64,000 nt of DNA from Mycolicibacterium nivoides (GCF_003855255.1 NZ_CP034072.1:992001-1056000), one strand, 5' to 3'; positions 50,596-61,468 are shown, counted from the first letter of the stretch. Notes: generated by a model from the sequence alone, not told the origin. Made by a program: numbers and translations.

Positions 50596-52143
50596 TCACG
50601 GCCGCCTCCATTCGCGGCCCGACCGGCGCAGCATCTCGAACGCCGAATCGGGGCCCCACGTTCCGGACTCGTACGAATCGGGCTTACCGTGCGTCGCCCA
50701 GTACTCCAGTGCGGGATCGAGGATCTTCCAGCACAATTCGACCTCGTCGTTGACCGGGAACAGCGATGGCTCGCCCAGCAGCACATCGAGGATCAGGCGT
50801 TCGTAGGCCTCGGGTGATTCCTCGGCGAAGGCCGAGCCGTAGGAGAAGTCCATGCTGACATCGCGGACTTCCATGATGTGGCCCGGAACCTTGGACCCGA
50901 ACCGCAGAGTGATGCCTTCGTCCGGTTGTACCCGGATCACCAGTGCGTTCTGGCCGAGCTCGTCGGTCATCGTGGCGTCGAAGGGCAGGTGTGGCGCGCG
51001 CTTGAACAACAGCGCGATCTCGGTGACTCTGCGGCCCAAGCGTTTTCCGGTGCGCAGATAGAACGGCACGCCGGCCCAGCGCCGGGTGTCCACATCCAGG
51101 GTGATGGCTGCGAACGTCTCGGTGGTCGATGTCTTCGAGAAGCCTTCCTCGTCCAGCAGCCCGACGACTTTCTCGCCGCCCTGCCAGCCCGCGGCGTACT
51201 GCCCCCGGGAAGTGGTCTCGTCGAGCGGCTCGGCGAGCCGGGTCGCCGACAGCACCTTGATCTTCTCGGCTTGCAGCTCTGCGGGGGAGAAGCTCACCGG
51301 CTCTTCCATCGCGGTCAGAGCCAGCAGCTGCAGCAGGTGGTTCTGGATGACGTCCCGGGCGGCACCGACACCGTCGTAGTAGCCGCCGCGTCCGCCGAGA
51401 CCGATGTCCTCGGCCATCGTGATCTGCACACTGTCGACGTAGTGCGAGTTCAACACCGGCTCGAACATCTCGTTGGCGAAGCGCAGTGCCAGGAGGTTCT
51501 GGACGGTCTCCTTGCCCAGGTAGTGGTCGATGCGGAACACCGACGACTCCGGGAACACGCTGTTGACCACAGCGTTGAGTTCCTCGGCGCTCTTGAGGTC
51601 GTGACCGAACGGCTTCTCGATCACCACCCGGCTCCAGCTGCCCTCCGGCTTGTCGGCGAGCCCGGATTTCGACAGTTGCTCGCAGACCTGGGGGAACGCC
51701 TTCGGCGGGATCGACAGGTAGAACGCGTGATTGCCGCTGGTGCCGCGTTCGACGTCGAGTTTGTGCAGCGTCTCCTTGAGGCGTTCGAACGAGGCGTCAT
51801 CGTCGAATGTGCCCTGTACGAACCGGAACCCCTCCGCCAGGCGGTCCCAGACCTCCTGGCGGAACGGCGTGCGGGCGTGCTGTTTGACTGCGTCGAAGAC
51901 GATCCTGCCGAAATCCTCATCCGCCCAATCGCGGCGAGCGAAGCCCACCAGCGCGAAGCCGGGCGGCAGCAAGCCGCGATTGGCCAGGTCGTAGATGGCC
52001 GGCATCAGCTTCTTGCGGGCCAGGTCACCCGTGACGCCGAAGATCACCACCGCACAGGGTCCCGCGATGCGGGGCATGCGCTTGTCGCGCTTGTCCCGCA
52101 ACGGGTTACGCCAGGCGGTGGTGTCGGCGCTGGCCGGGCTCAT
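50596..52143 (-). CDS. zwf: Glucose-6-phosphate 1-dehydrogenase
   Basis: 515 residues. VIFGVTGDLARKKLMPAIYD (NADP fold, about 32), RIDHYLGKETVQN (active-site Lys/His, about 205) and RWAGVPFYLRTGKRL (about 360) identify Zwf. It oxidises glucose 6-phosphate and feeds NADPH and pentose synthesis. ATG 52143 (MSPASADTTAWRNPL) matches the Zwf2 type. The tal stop is 28 bases upstream. Confidence 0.96.
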   Translation of the reverse strand: MSPASADTTAWRNPLRDKRDKRMPRIAGPCAVVIFGVTGDLARKKLMPAIYDLANRGLLPPGFALVGFARRDWADEDFGRIVFDAVKQHARTPFRQEVWDRLAEGFRFVQGTFDDDASFERLKETLHKLDVERGTSGNHAFYLSIPPKAFPQVCEQLSKSGLADKPEGSWSRVVIEKPFGHDLKSAEELNAVVNSVFPESSVFRIDHYLGKETVQNLLALRFANEMFEPVLNSHYVDSVQITMAEDIGLGGRGGYYDGVGAARDVIQNHLLQLLALTAMEEPVSFSPAELQAEKIKVLSATRLAEPLDETTSRGQYAAGWQGGEKVVGLLDEEGFSKTSTTETFAAITLDVDTRRWAGVPFYLRTGKRLGRRVTEIALLFKRAPHLPFDATMTDELGQNALVIRVQPDEGITLRFGSKVPGHIMEVRDVSMDFSYGSAFAEESPEAYERLILDVLLGEPSLFPVNDEVELCWKILDPALEYWATHGKPDSYESGTWGPDSAFEMLRRSGREWRRP

Positions 52144-52171
52144 CGTCGTCCTCGGCTCTCCGCGCAGGCGC

Positions 52172-53287
52172 TCATCGCGTGGCGGCGTCGAGTTGGCCCT
52201 GTGTTGCGTCGAGCAGTTCCTGCCACGACTTCTCGAACTTGTCCACACCCTCGTCCTCGAGCACCTTGAACACATCGACCAGGTCGATGCCGATGGCGCT
52301 GAGGTTGTCGAAGACTTCCTGCGATGCCGCCGCAGTCCCGGTGATGGTGTCACCGGTGATCTTGCCGTGGTCGGCGACCGCTTCCAGGGTCTTCTCCGGC
52401 AACGTGTTCACCGTGTGCGGTGCGACCAGCTCGGTGACGTAGAGCGTGTCCGAGTAGTCCGGGTTCTTGACGCCGGTGGACGCCCACAGCACGCGCTGCA
52501 CGCGGGCGCCGTCACCCTTGAGCGCCGCGAAGCGCTCGCCGCCAAAGACTTCCTCGTAGGCCGCGTAGGCCAGGCGCGAGTTGGCCACACCGGCCTTGCC
52601 GCGCAGTCCCAACGCGTCCTCGGAACCGATCTTCTCGAGCCGGTTGTCGATCTCGGTGTCCACGCGGGACACGAAGAACGAGGCGACCGAGTGGATCTTG
52701 GACAGATCGTGGCCGGCCTCGCGGGCCTTCTCCAGTCCGTCCAGGTAGGCGTCCATCACCGCACGGTGCCGCTCGACCGAGAAGATCAGCGTGACGTTGA
52801 CCGAGATGCCCTCCGCGATCACCGCGGTGATCGCGGGCAACCCGGCAAGCGTCGCGGGAATCTTGATCAACAGGTTGGGCCGGTCGACGATCTTCCACAG
52901 CTCGATCGCCTGCAGGATCGTCTTGTCGGTGTCGTGGGCCAGCCGCGGGTCGACCTCGATCGACACCCGGCCGTCGACACCCTCGGAGGCCTCGTACTGC
53001 TTGGCCAGGACGTCGCAGGCGTTGCGAACATCGTCGGTGGTGACGGTGCGGATGGTGGCGTCGACGTCGGCGCCCCGCTCGGCGAGTTCCTTGACCTGAG
53101 CGTCGTAGGCGGTGCCCTTCGACAGCGCAGCCTGGAAGATCGACGGGTTGGTGGTCACCCCCACGACGCTGCGGGTATTGATGAGCTCCGTCAGATTTCC
53201 TGATTGCAATCGCTCGCGCGACAGATCGTCGAGCCAGACGGACACACCCGCGGCACTCAGCGCCGCGAGGTTCGGGTTCTGAGTCAT
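52172..53287 (-). CDS. tal: Transaldolase
   Basis: 371 residues, the long actinobacterial type. [20 protein letters not shown] and [15 protein letters not shown] are at the N terminus; [16 protein letters not shown] carries the Schiff-base lysine (about 142). The C-terminal part includes [20 protein letters not shown]. It moves a dihydroxyacetone unit between sugar phosphates. It is 26 bases after tkt. Confidence 0.96.
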   Translation of the reverse strand: MTQNPNLAALSAAGVSVWLDDLSRERLQSGNLTELINTRSVVGVTTNPSIFQAALSKGTAYDAQVKELAERGADVDATIRTVTTDDVRNACDVLAKQYEASEGVDGRVSIEVDPRLAHDTDKTILQAIELWKIVDRPNLLIKIPATLAGLPAITAVIAEGISVNVTLIFSVERHRAVMDAYLDGLEKAREAGHDLSKIHSVASFFVSRVDTEIDNRLEKIGSEDALGLRGKAGVANSRLAYAAYEEVFGGERFAALKGDGARVQRVLWASTGVKNPDYSDTLYVTELVAPHTVNTLPEKTLEAVADHGKITGDTITGTAAASQEVFDNLSAIGIDLVDVFKVLEDEGVDKFEKSWQELLDATQGQLDAATR

Positions 53288-53313
53288 ATTCGCCTTCTCC
53301 TGCCAGTCGTCTG

Positions 53314-55404
53314 TCAGTTGTCTAGGGATCGTTCCGCCGCGGCCGCCACGGCCTCGGGGGTGAAACCGAACTCACGGAACAGCGTCTTGTCGTCGGCCGA
53401 GGCGCCGTAGTGCTCGATCGAGACGATCTCGCCGGTGTCTCCGACCAGCTTGTACCAACTCTGCGCCACTCCGGCCTCGACCGCCACCCGGGCCGAAACC
53501 GCCGGCGGCAGCACCGAATCGCGGTACTCCTTGGGCTGCGATTCGAACCACTCGACACACGGCATCGACACCACGCTGGCGGTGATCTCCTTGTCCGCCA
53601 ACAGCTTCTGCGCTGCGACGGCGAGCTGGAGTTCGGAACCCGTGGCGATGATCACCACATCGGGGTTCTCGTCGGGAGCGCCGCCGAGCACGTAGCCACC
53701 GCGGGCCACACCTTCGGCGCTGGTGCCCTCGATCACCGGGACGCCCTGACGGGTCAGGATCAACCCGACCGGGCCGGTGCTGGCGGTGCGCTCCAGCACG
53801 GTCTTCCACGCGTAGGCGGTCTCGTTCGGGTCGCCCGGCCGCACCACGGACAGGTTCGGGATCGCGCGCAGCGCCGCCAGGTGCTCGATCGGCTGGTGCG
53901 TCGGGCCGTCCTCGCCGAGACCGATCGAATCGTGCGTCCAGACGTAGATCGGATCGATGTTCATCAATGAGGCCAAACGCACGGCCGGCCGCATGTAATC
54001 CGAGAACTGGAGGAATGTTCCGCCGTACGCCCGCGTCGGGCCGTGCAGCACGATGCCGGACAGGATGGCGCCCATCGCATGCTCGCGGATACCGAAGTGC
54101 AGGGTGCGGCCGTACCAGGTCGCATTCCAGTCCTCGGTCGAGATCGACGGAGGACCAAACGAATTCGCGCCCTTGATGGTGGTGTTGTTGCTGCCGGCCA
54201 GGTCGGCCGAACCACCCCACAGTTCGGGCAGCGTCTGGCCGACGGCGGCCAGCACGGCTCCAGAGGCGGCGCGGGTGGCCACCGGCTTGGAATCGAGCTC
54301 CCAATGCGGCAGGTCGGCGTCCCAGCCCTCGGGGAGCTTCTGCGCCTGCAGCCGGTCCAGCAACTCCTTGCGCTCGGGCTCGCGCTCGGCCCAGGCGTCG
54401 AAGGTCACCTGCCAGTCGGCGTGCGCCTTCTTGCCGCGGTTCACCAGCTCACGGGTGTGGGCGATGACGTCGTCGCGCACGTCGAAGCTCTTGTCGGGGT
54501 CGAACCCGAGGATCTTCTTGGTGGCGGCCACCTCGTCGGCACCCAGGGCGGAACCGTGCACGCCACCGGTGTTCATCTTGGTGGGGGCGGGGTAGCCGAT
54601 GATGGTCCGCAGTGCGATGAACGAGGGCTTGTCGGTGACCTTCTTGGCCTCGGCGATCGCCTGCTCGATCCCCACCACGTTCTCGCCGCCCTCGACCTCC
54701 TGGACGTGCCAGCCGTAGGCGCGGTAGCGCGCGGGCACATCCTCGCTGAGCGCGATGTCGGTGTTGTGTTCGATGGAGATCTTGTTGTCATCCCAGAACA
54801 CGATGAGATTGCCGAGCTGCTGGGTGCCCGCGAGTGACGACGCTTCGCTGGTGACGCCCTCCTCCATGTCGCCGTCCGAGGCCACCACGTAGATGTAGTG
54901 GTCGAACGGGCTCTCGCCCGGTGCGGTGTCGGGATCGAACAGGCCACGCTCGTAACGAGCGGCCATCGCCATTCCGACCGCCGACGCCAGCCCCTGGCCG
55001 AGCGGGCCGGTGGTGATCTCCACACCCTTGGTGTGGTGGTACTCGGGGTGGCCCGGGGTCAGCGAACCCCAGGTGCGCAGCGCCTCGATGTCGGCCAGCT
55101 CCAGGCCGAACCCGCCGAGGTAGAGCTGCAGGTACAGGGTCAGGCTGGAATGCCCGCAGGACAGTACGAAACGGTCCCGGCCGATCCACTCGGTGTCGCT
55201 GGGATCGTGGCGCAGCTGCCGCTGGAACAGCGTGTAGGCGAGGGGAGCCAGGCTCATCGCTGTTCCCGGGTGGCCGTTGCCGACCTTCTGCACCGCGTCA
55301 GCCGCGAGCACCCGGACGGTGTCGACCGCAACGCTGTCGAGTTCGGTCCAGTCATCTGGGTGGTTGGGCTGGGTGAGAGCGGTGATCTCTTCGGCGGTGG
55401 TCAC
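53314..55404 (-). CDS. tkt: Transketolase
   Basis: 696 residues. [20 protein letters not shown] is near 45, the ThDP motif [20 protein letters not shown] near 160, and [20 protein letters not shown] near 425 (pyrimidine domain with the catalytic Glu). It moves two-carbon units between sugar phosphates. GTG 55404 is preferred since it gives the conserved [15 protein letters not shown] start with GAGGAA nine bases upstream; GTG 55413 is an alternative. First gene of the tkt-tal-zwf-opcA-pgl operon. Confidence 0.95.
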   Translation of the reverse strand: MTTAEEITALTQPNHPDDWTELDSVAVDTVRVLAADAVQKVGNGHPGTAMSLAPLAYTLFQRQLRHDPSDTEWIGRDRFVLSCGHSSLTLYLQLYLGGFGLELADIEALRTWGSLTPGHPEYHHTKGVEITTGPLGQGLASAVGMAMAARYERGLFDPDTAPGESPFDHYIYVVASDGDMEEGVTSEASSLAGTQQLGNLIVFWDDNKISIEHNTDIALSEDVPARYRAYGWHVQEVEGGENVVGIEQAIAEAKKVTDKPSFIALRTIIGYPAPTKMNTGGVHGSALGADEVAATKKILGFDPDKSFDVRDDVIAHTRELVNRGKKAHADWQVTFDAWAEREPERKELLDRLQAQKLPEGWDADLPHWELDSKPVATRAASGAVLAAVGQTLPELWGGSADLAGSNNTTIKGANSFGPPSISTEDWNATWYGRTLHFGIREHAMGAILSGIVLHGPTRAYGGTFLQFSDYMRPAVRLASLMNIDPIYVWTHDSIGLGEDGPTHQPIEHLAALRAIPNLSVVRPGDPNETAYAWKTVLERTASTGPVGLILTRQGVPVIEGTSAEGVARGGYVLGGAPDENPDVVIIATGSELQLAVAAQKLLADKEITASVVSMPCVEWFESQPKEYRDSVLPPAVSARVAVEAGVAQSWYKLVGDTGEIVSIEHYGASADDKTLFREFGFTPEAVAAAAERSLDN

Positions 55405-55636
55405 TAAGCTCACTTCCTCGTCTTCTATCTGCCGGCACGTGCGCGCAGTTGCCATGCTGCTACGACAAACACCCTAGTGGGGCGGACTGAACAGATGCAG
55501 ACTGGTTCTCACACCGATACCCGGTCGTTTACCCCGTTGTTGCCCCGAACAGACCCTGCGGTGCTGAGCTGTTCGGGCGGCGGTCTACCATCGTGTGTAG
55601 TAGAAGCCGCGTGACGCCACCCGAGGAGTTATTTGC

Positions 55637-56569
55637 GTGAGCATTCGCGAGCGCCGGCTCATCAATGGGGCGCCGAGCCGAATTCGATCCACCATCCTGT
55701 CGTATTTGGCGTTGACCAAGCCACGTGTGATCGAGTTGTTGCTGGTCACCACCATCCCTGCGATGTTGCTGGCAGACCGTGGCACCGTTGACCCGCTGCT
55801 GATCCTCAACACCTTGGTGGGCGGCATGCTGGCCGCGGCCGGCGCCAACACGCTCAACTGTGTCGCCGACGCCGACATCGACAAGGTGATGAAGCGCACC
55901 GCTCGCCGCCCGCTGGCCCAGGCCTCGGTCCCGACGCGGCACGCACTGATCTTCGGTCTGGTGCTCTCGGTCACCTCGTTCTGCTGGCTGACATGGACGT
56001 CGAATCTGCTGTCCGGCGTGCTGGCAGTGGCCACGATCGCGTTCTACGTCTTCGTCTACACGTTGCTGCTCAAACGCCGCACCTCGCAGAACGTGGTGTG
56101 GGGCGGGGCGGCCGGTTGCATGCCGGTGATGATCGGCTGGTCCGCGGTGACCGGCACCATCCAGTGGCCGGCATTGGTGATGTTCCTGATCATCTTCTTC
56201 TGGACTCCGCCGCACACCTGGGCGCTGGCGATGCGCTACAAGGACGACTACAAGGCGGCCGGGGTGCCGATGCTGCCCGCCGTGGCCACCGAGCGTCAGG
56301 TCACCCGCCAGATCCTGATCTACACCTGGCTCACGGTCATCACCACGCTGGTACTCGCGCTTGCCACCGGATGGCTCTATGGCGCCGTCGCCCTGCTTGC
56401 GGGCGCCTGGTTCCTGGTGATGGCCCACCAGCTGTACTCCGGGGTGAAGCGCGGCGAGCCGGTGAAGCCGCTGCGGTTGTTCCTGCAGTCGAACAACTAC
56501 CTCGCCGTGGTGTTCTGCGCGCTGGCCATCGACTCGGCGCTCGCGCTGCCGACACTCTTCGGTCACTAG
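55637..56569 (+). CDS. ctaB: Protohaem IX farnesyltransferase
   Basis: 310 residues with about nine helices. [20 protein letters not shown] (first prenyl-diphosphate Asp motif, about 75) and [18 protein letters not shown] (second, about 200) mark the UbiA superfamily. It makes haem O from haem B for cytochrome oxidase; the next step, haem A synthase, is ctaA at 60.5 kb. GTG is preceded by GAGGAG. It is divergent from tkt across about 230 bases that hold both promoters but no other gene. Confidence 0.95.
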   Translation: MSIRERRLINGAPSRIRSTILSYLALTKPRVIELLLVTTIPAMLLADRGTVDPLLILNTLVGGMLAAAGANTLNCVADADIDKVMKRTARRPLAQASVPTRHALIFGLVLSVTSFCWLTWTSNLLSGVLAVATIAFYVFVYTLLLKRRTSQNVVWGGAAGCMPVMIGWSAVTGTIQWPALVMFLIIFFWTPPHTWALAMRYKDDYKAAGVPMLPAVATERQVTRQILIYTWLTVITTLVLALATGWLYGAVALLAGAWFLVMAHQLYSGVKRGEPVKPLRLFLQSNNYLAVVFCALAIDSALALPTLFGH

Positions 56570-56624
56570 GCGCTATCGCTTATCCGGTCCAGCCGCCCCC
56601 GACACCGTTGGGTGTGGCAGCGTT

Positions 56625-57572
56625 GTGAGCATGACCGAACTGGTGAACCCCGACAACTTCGCGCGTGCCGAATCCGACCTGTACTTCGCCAATGCAGTCA
56701 AGGACGGCGGTTTCGGAAAGTTCTTCCACAACCGCGAGCTGACCCCCATCGACCACCAGCTCGTCATCCGGCAGAACCGGGACACGCTGTACTCGGCGGC
56801 GGTGTTCGACCTCGACGGCGGTCCCGTGACCATCACGCTGCCCGAGAGCGGGGACCGGTTCATGTCGCTGCAGGTCATCAGCGAGGACCACTACACCACC
56901 AACGTCGCCTACGCGCCGGCCGAGGTGACGTTCAGCCGCGACTCCGTCGACACCCGCTTTGCGATCGCGGCGGTGCGCACCCTGGTCGATCCGGGCGATA
57001 CCGCTGACCTGGCCGCAGTGCACGCCCTGCAGGACGCGATCACCGTCTCGCAGGCCGAGCCGGGATTCTTCGAGATCCCGCAATGGGATCCGGTGAGCCA
57101 GAAGACGGTTCGCGATGCGCTCATCACGTTGTCCACCACACTCACGGACACCAACCGGATGTTCGGCCCCAAGTACGACGTGGAGCCGGTCCGGCATCTG
57201 ATCGGCTCGGCATTCGCCTGGGGCGGCAACCCCGCGCGCGACGCGCTCTATCTCACAGTGGTGCCGGCCCGCAACGACGGCTCCACCGTGCACCGCCTGA
57301 CCGTGAAGGACGTCCCGGTTGACGGGTTCTGGTCGGTGACCGTCTACAACAAGGACGGCTATTTCACCGCGAACCCGCAGAACGCCTACTCGCTGAACAA
57401 CATCACCGCGGTCAAGGACGACGACGGCTCAACCACCGTGCAGTTCGGTGGTAGCGGCGCGGGCAACGTGCTGCCGATCACCGAGGGCTGGAACTACATC
57501 GTGCGGCTGTACCGGCCGAGGCCCGAGATCCTCGACGGGTCGTGGACGTTCCCCGGCGCGCAGCCGGTTTAG
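56625..57572 (+). CDS. DUF1254/DUF1214 domain protein
   Basis: 315 residues. RQNRDTLYSAAVFDLDGGPV (DUF1254, about 46-65) and the C-terminal DUF1214 stretch with DGFWSVTVYNKDGYFTANPQ (about 228-247) and NYIVRLYRPRPEIL are clear. No signal peptide is seen, though many relatives are exported. Function unknown. ATG 56631 is an alternative start two codons in. Confidence 0.8.
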   Translation: MSMTELVNPDNFARAESDLYFANAVKDGGFGKFFHNRELTPIDHQLVIRQNRDTLYSAAVFDLDGGPVTITLPESGDRFMSLQVISEDHYTTNVAYAPAEVTFSRDSVDTRFAIAAVRTLVDPGDTADLAAVHALQDAITVSQAEPGFFEIPQWDPVSQKTVRDALITLSTTLTDTNRMFGPKYDVEPVRHLIGSAFAWGGNPARDALYLTVVPARNDGSTVHRLTVKDVPVDGFWSVTVYNKDGYFTANPQNAYSLNNITAVKDDDGSTTVQFGGSGAGNVLPITEGWNYIVRLYRPRPEILDGSWTFPGAQPV

Positions 57573-57577
57573 CTGAT

Positions 57578-57640
57578 CGCCGAGTGTGACGCAGGAGTCG
57601 CTCCGTGGCGCGGTCAACAACGCCTGCGTCACACTCGGCG
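57578..57640. terminator. Long inverted repeat between converging genes
   Basis: Perfect 18-base arms CGCCGAGTGTGACGCAGG (57578-57595) and CCTGCGTCACACTCGGCG (57623-57640) around a 27-base loop. It sits exactly between the stops of the DUF1254 gene and qor. There is no U tract, so it may be a two-way terminator, an mRNA-end stabiliser or a dispersed repeat. Confidence 0.65.
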
Positions 57641-57650
57641 TAGTTGTGGT

Positions 57651-58634
57651 CTAGGGCACCAGCACGATCGAGCCGACGGTCTTGCGGCCCTGCAGGTCGG
57701 TGTGGGCCTGGGCCGCATCGGCCAGCGGGTAACGGCCACCGACGGTGATGGTGATGGATCCGTCTGCGATGGCATTGATCAGTTCTCCCGCGCGCCAGGA
57801 GAATTCATCGGGCGTGCGGGTGTGGTGGGCCAGCGTCGGACGGGTCAGGAACACCGAGCCGGCCGCGTTGAGTCGCTGCGGATCCACCGGTGGTACCGGT
57901 CCGCTGGCCGCACCGAACAGGGCGAGTGTGCCGCGCACCGCGAGGCTGGCCAGGCTGGCGTCGAACGTCGATGCACCGACCCCGTCATAGACGGCGGCCA
58001 CTCCCGCCCCGCCGGTGAGATCGCGGACCTTGTCGCCGAACTCGGCCGGATCCTCGGGATACTCCAGCACCTCGATCGCGCCGGCCTGCCGGGACAGCTC
58101 GGCCTTCTCCGGCGTCGAGGCCGTGGTGATCACCCGGGTGCCCATACTGGTGGCCCACTGGGTGAGGATCAGGCCGACACCGCCGGCGCCGGCATGCACC
58201 AACACGGTGTCGCTCGGCTGCACGGCATAGGTCGATTTGATCAGGTAGTGCGCGGTCATGCCTTTCAGCAGGGCCGATGCGATGGCGTCGGGTGCCACGC
58301 CGTCGGGCACATAGGCGACGAAATCTGCTGGGGCGACGCAGAAGTCGGCGTAGGCGCCGGTCGCATTCGCGGTCACCACTCGGTCACCGACGGCCAACGC
58401 CGCCACATCGTCGCCGACCGCTGCGACGGTGCCGCACACCTCAGACCCGACGACGAACGGGACGTCCCGCGGATACAGCCCGGACCGGAAGTAGGTGTCG
58501 ATGAAATTGACGCCGACCGCCTCGGCCTTGATCAGTACCTCGCCGGGGCCCGGGGAGGGCTCGGGCCGCTCGACGTAGCTCAGGACTTCGGGTCCGCCGG
58601 TCTCGGCAACTTCGATGGCATACACGCCATCCAT
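57651..58634 (-). CDS. qor: Quinone oxidoreductase (zeta-crystallin type MDR)
   Basis: 327 residues from ATG 58634 (other ATG codons up to 58643 are possible). It has GVNFIDTYFRSGLYPRDVPF near 45, no zinc-binding cysteines, and the nucleotide fold VLVHAGAGGVGLILTQWATS near 145. Such NADPH enzymes reduce quinones or enones. It matches Rv1454c by position. It is divergent from the ATP-grasp gene, with about 23 bases between. Confidence 0.9.
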   Translation of the reverse strand: MDGVYAIEVAETGGPEVLSYVERPEPSPGPGEVLIKAEAVGVNFIDTYFRSGLYPRDVPFVVGSEVCGTVAAVGDDVAALAVGDRVVTANATGAYADFCVAPADFVAYVPDGVAPDAIASALLKGMTAHYLIKSTYAVQPSDTVLVHAGAGGVGLILTQWATSMGTRVITTASTPEKAELSRQAGAIEVLEYPEDPAEFGDKVRDLTGGAGVAAVYDGVGASTFDASLASLAVRGTLALFGAASGPVPPVDPQRLNAAGSVFLTRPTLAHHTRTPDEFSWRAGELINAIADGSITITVGGRYPLADAAQAHTDLQGRKTVGSIVLVP

Positions 58635-58644
58635 CATCCACACC

Positions 58645-58650
58645 TATCAT
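58645..58650 (+). promoter_or_regulatory. -10 box of a leaderless ATP-grasp gene promoter
   Basis: TATCAT is seven bases before GTG 58658, inside the very short divergent gap with qor. Confidence 0.5.
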
Positions 58651-58657
58651 CGCGAGG

Positions 58658-59596
58658 GTGAAGCTCGCCCGTCCGGATGTGTTCCATCCCCGCATCGTGC
58701 TGGCCGGTTGCGCTGCGTTGCCTGAGGGCGACGGCGACGACGCCGGCCTGCTCATGGCGCTGCGCAACCGCGGGCTGCACGCCCGCTGGCTGCCCTGGGA
58801 CGACCCGGCCACCCTCGATGCCGATCTGGTGGTCCTGCGGGCCACCTGGGACTACACCGAGCGTCTCGACGAGTTCCTCACCTGGACGCGGTCGGTGCCC
58901 CACCTGATCAACTCGGCGCAGATCGTCGAGTGGAACACCGACAAGCGCTACCTCGACGACCTGCATCGCATGGGGGTGCCGGTGGTGCCGACCGGATACT
59001 TCGCGGTCGGCGACAACGTCAGCGTGCCCGATGGCGAAGTCGTGGTGAAGCCCGCGGTGGGCGCCGGTTCGACCGGGGCGCAGCGATTCGTCGATGCCTC
59101 GGAGGCCCTGGCCCACGCGGGGGCGCTGCACGCCAACGGCCGCGCCGTGCTGGTGCAGCCCTACGATCCGCGGATCGCCGACGGCGAGACCGCTCTGGTG
59201 TTCCTGGGCGGTCAGGAATCCCACGCGTTCACCAAGGGACCGATCCTGCCGCCGGCCGGGCAGTCACCCGAATTCGAGGAGACCGGCACCTATGCCCAGG
59301 AGTCGCTGTCGCCGGCGGATCCCGATGACGAGGTCTGGGAGGTCGGCCGCCTGGCGATCGACGCGGTGATCCGGCTGTTCGACCTCGAGCCCGAGGATCT
59401 GGTGTATGCCCGGGTCGACGTGATCGGCGGCCCGGAGGATCCCCGCCTACTGGAGCTGGAACTGGTCGAGCCGGGACTGGGATTCCGGCAGCTCGATCCG
59501 GCCGCGCGGGAGCATGCCGAGCGCCGGTTCGCGGTCGGCGTGGAGGGTGCCCTGGAGCGGTTCGGGCTGGGCCCGCTGTCACACCGGGGACTCTGA
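58658..59596 (+). CDS. ATP-grasp domain protein, Rv1455-like
   Basis: 312 residues. The pattern is an N-terminal pre-ATP-grasp fold (VLRATWDYTERLDEFLTW, about 60), a central lysine for ATP in GEVVVKPAVGAGSTGAQRF (about 128), and a C-terminal metal site in YARVDVIGG followed by LLELELVEPGLGFRQL (about 268). This resembles RimK- and DcsG-like ligases, which join amino or carboxyl groups with ATP. The substrate is unknown. Leaderless GTG start. Rv1455 is at the same position in M. tuberculosis. Confidence 0.75.
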   Translation: MKLARPDVFHPRIVLAGCAALPEGDGDDAGLLMALRNRGLHARWLPWDDPATLDADLVVLRATWDYTERLDEFLTWTRSVPHLINSAQIVEWNTDKRYLDDLHRMGVPVVPTGYFAVGDNVSVPDGEVVVKPAVGAGSTGAQRFVDASEALAHAGALHANGRAVLVQPYDPRIADGETALVFLGGQESHAFTKGPILPPAGQSPEFEETGTYAQESLSPADPDDEVWEVGRLAIDAVIRLFDLEPEDLVYARVDVIGGPEDPRLLELELVEPGLGFRQLDPAAREHAERRFAVGVEGALERFGLGPLSHRGL

Positions 59597-59682
59597 GGGG
59601 CCGGCCGAAGCGGCCGAAGCCCACCAATCCCTACGCCGATGGCAGGTCAGCGATTTCGGCGAACCGGTCGACCGAGCCGCTT

Positions 59683-59688
59683 TAGAGT
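59683..59688 (+). promoter_or_regulatory. -10 box of a leaderless SDR promoter
   Basis: TAGAGT is six bases before GTG 59695. Confidence 0.5.
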
Positions 59689-59694
59689 CGGCCG

Positions 59695-60498
59695 GTGGAC
59701 ACCTTTGAAGGACGCGGCGCCGTGGTCACCGGCGGGGCCAGCGGCATCGGCTTGGCGACGGCGCGCCAATTCGCCGCGCGGGGCGCCCGGATCGTGCTCG
59801 CCGACTACGACGAAACGGCGCTCGGTCGAGCCGTCGCGCAACTGCGGTCCGAGGGATACGACGCCCACGGCGTGCCGTGCGATGTCCGCGAACTCGAGCA
59901 GGTGACTCACCTCGCCGACGAGGCCTTCCGGCTGCTCGGCGCCGTGCACGTGGTGTTCAACAACGCCGGCGTGGCTGTCGACGGGCCGATCGCGCAGATG
60001 ACCCACGACGACTGGCATTTCGTCCTCGACGTCGACCTGTGGGGGCCGGTTCACGGTGTCGAGGCGTTTCTGCCCCGGCTGATCGAACAGGGCCAGGGTG
60101 GGCATCTCTTGTTCACCGCGTCGTTCGCCGGCTTGGTCCCCAACGTCGGCCTCGGCGCGTATTGCGTGGCCAAGTACGGTGTGGTCGCGCTGGCCGAGGT
60201 GCTGGCCCGCGAGGTCGACAGCGATGGCATCGGGGTTTCGGTCTTGTGCCCGATGATGGTGGGCACCAACCTTCTTGCCACGTCGGCGCGAGCCCGCGGA
60301 GACGCGGTCGAGGATCAACTCATCGCAGGCGACGGCGTTCTCGACGTCGACGACGTGGCCCGGCTCACCGCCGAGGCGGTGCTTGCCGACCGGCTGTACG
60401 TGCTGTCGCACGAGGCGTCACGAACTTCGATCCGCCGCAGATTCGATCGCATCGACGCGACCTTCGACGCGCAGACCGCCGCCGGGTGGAACCACTGA
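59695..60498 (+). CDS. Short-chain dehydrogenase/reductase
   Basis: 267 residues, classical SDR. VVTGGASGIGLATARQFAAR (cofactor loop, about 10), FNNAGV (about 86), the active-site Ser region LLFTASFAGLVPN (about 140) and YCVAKYG (catalytic Tyr and Lys, about 157-161). The Asp after the second strand (LADYDE) favours NAD over NADP. Substrate unknown. It converges on ctaA. Confidence 0.88.
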   Translation: MDTFEGRGAVVTGGASGIGLATARQFAARGARIVLADYDETALGRAVAQLRSEGYDAHGVPCDVRELEQVTHLADEAFRLLGAVHVVFNNAGVAVDGPIAQMTHDDWHFVLDVDLWGPVHGVEAFLPRLIEQGQGGHLLFTASFAGLVPNVGLGAYCVAKYGVVALAEVLAREVDSDGIGVSVLCPMMVGTNLLATSARARGDAVEDQLIAGDGVLDVDDVARLTAEAVLADRLYVLSHEASRTSIRRRFDRIDATFDAQTAAGWNH

Positions 60499-60514
60499 TG
60501 AGGATGGGGCCGGG

Positions 60515-61462
60515 CTAGTCGCCGGCCTTGACCCGCTCACGCATCGAGGCCCACAACGCCGCCGTGGCCGCGGTGCAGGTAGCCGCACCGGCGACGTGCA
60601 CGGCGACCAGGACCGCGGGAACACCGGTGTAGAACTGCACGATGCCGACGAGTCCCTGGGCGCACACCAGCACCACAAGAACCGCGAGCCGGACCATGAC
60701 CGGGCGTGGGGCGCGCACCGCGGCGAGACCGAATCCCAGCGCGACGATCAGCGACAGGTAGGCGACCAACAGCGACGAATGCATGTGCACCAGCGTGGTG
60801 ATCTCGACCTGCAGGCGTGGCACCACGCGATCGAGGCTCTTGTCGCCGGCATGAGGGCCGGCGCCGGTCACCAGCGTTCCCGTCACCAGGACTGCGGCCA
60901 GGAGGACAGCGCTCAGGACCGTCAGCTGCCGCAAGGGTTTCGGCACGGTTTCCGTTGGCGCACCGGTGTCGGGCTGCCCGATCTTGACGAACAGCAGAAC
61001 GGCGAGCCACACCATCGCCATGGAGGCCAGCAGGTGAATGGCCACGGTCCACCACAGCAGGCCCGTCCGCACCGTGATGCCGCCGATGATGGCCTGGACC
61101 ACGGTGGAGGCCGGCATCAGCCAGGCGTAGATCAACACCTCGCGGCGGCGACGGGCCCGGGTCACGGCCAGGACCGCGGCGATGGCGGTCAACACCACCA
61201 GGAAGGTGATCATCCGGTTGCCGAACTCGACCACCTGGTGCACGACGGCGACTTCGGCGTGCGGTACGGGCGTGAAGCTGCCCGGGAAGCACTGGGGCCA
61301 GGTGGGGCAGCCCAGGCCGGATGCGGTGACCCGGACGATCGCCCCGGTGACCGAGATACCGCCCTGGGTGAGGATCACCAGGAACGCGATCAGACGCTGA
61401 ACCCGCAGACTCGGCATGGGCAGCAGATCGACCAGTCGCTGGAAAGCTGTTCCGCCGGGCAC
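60515..61462 (-). CDS. ctaA: Haem A synthase
   Basis: 315 residues, eight helices. Typical stretches are GAIVRVTASGLGCPTWPQC (about 40-60, including a cysteine pair region), HQVVEFGNRMITF (His ligand, about 74), HLLASMAMVWLAV (about 140) and TLVHMHSSLLVAYLS (about 225). It converts haem O, made by CtaB, to haem A. The GTG is preceded by a TACGAT box six bases away. It matches Rv1456c by position. Confidence 0.92.
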   Translation of the reverse strand: MPGGTAFQRLVDLLPMPSLRVQRLIAFLVILTQGGISVTGAIVRVTASGLGCPTWPQCFPGSFTPVPHAEVAVVHQVVEFGNRMITFLVVLTAIAAVLAVTRARRRREVLIYAWLMPASTVVQAIIGGITVRTGLLWWTVAIHLLASMAMVWLAVLLFVKIGQPDTGAPTETVPKPLRQLTVLSAVLLAAVLVTGTLVTGAGPHAGDKSLDRVVPRLQVEITTLVHMHSSLLVAYLSLIVALGFGLAAVRAPRPVMVRLAVLVVLVCAQGLVGIVQFYTGVPAVLVAVHVAGAATCTAATAALWASMRERVKAGD

Positions 61463-61468
61463 GGCCTG

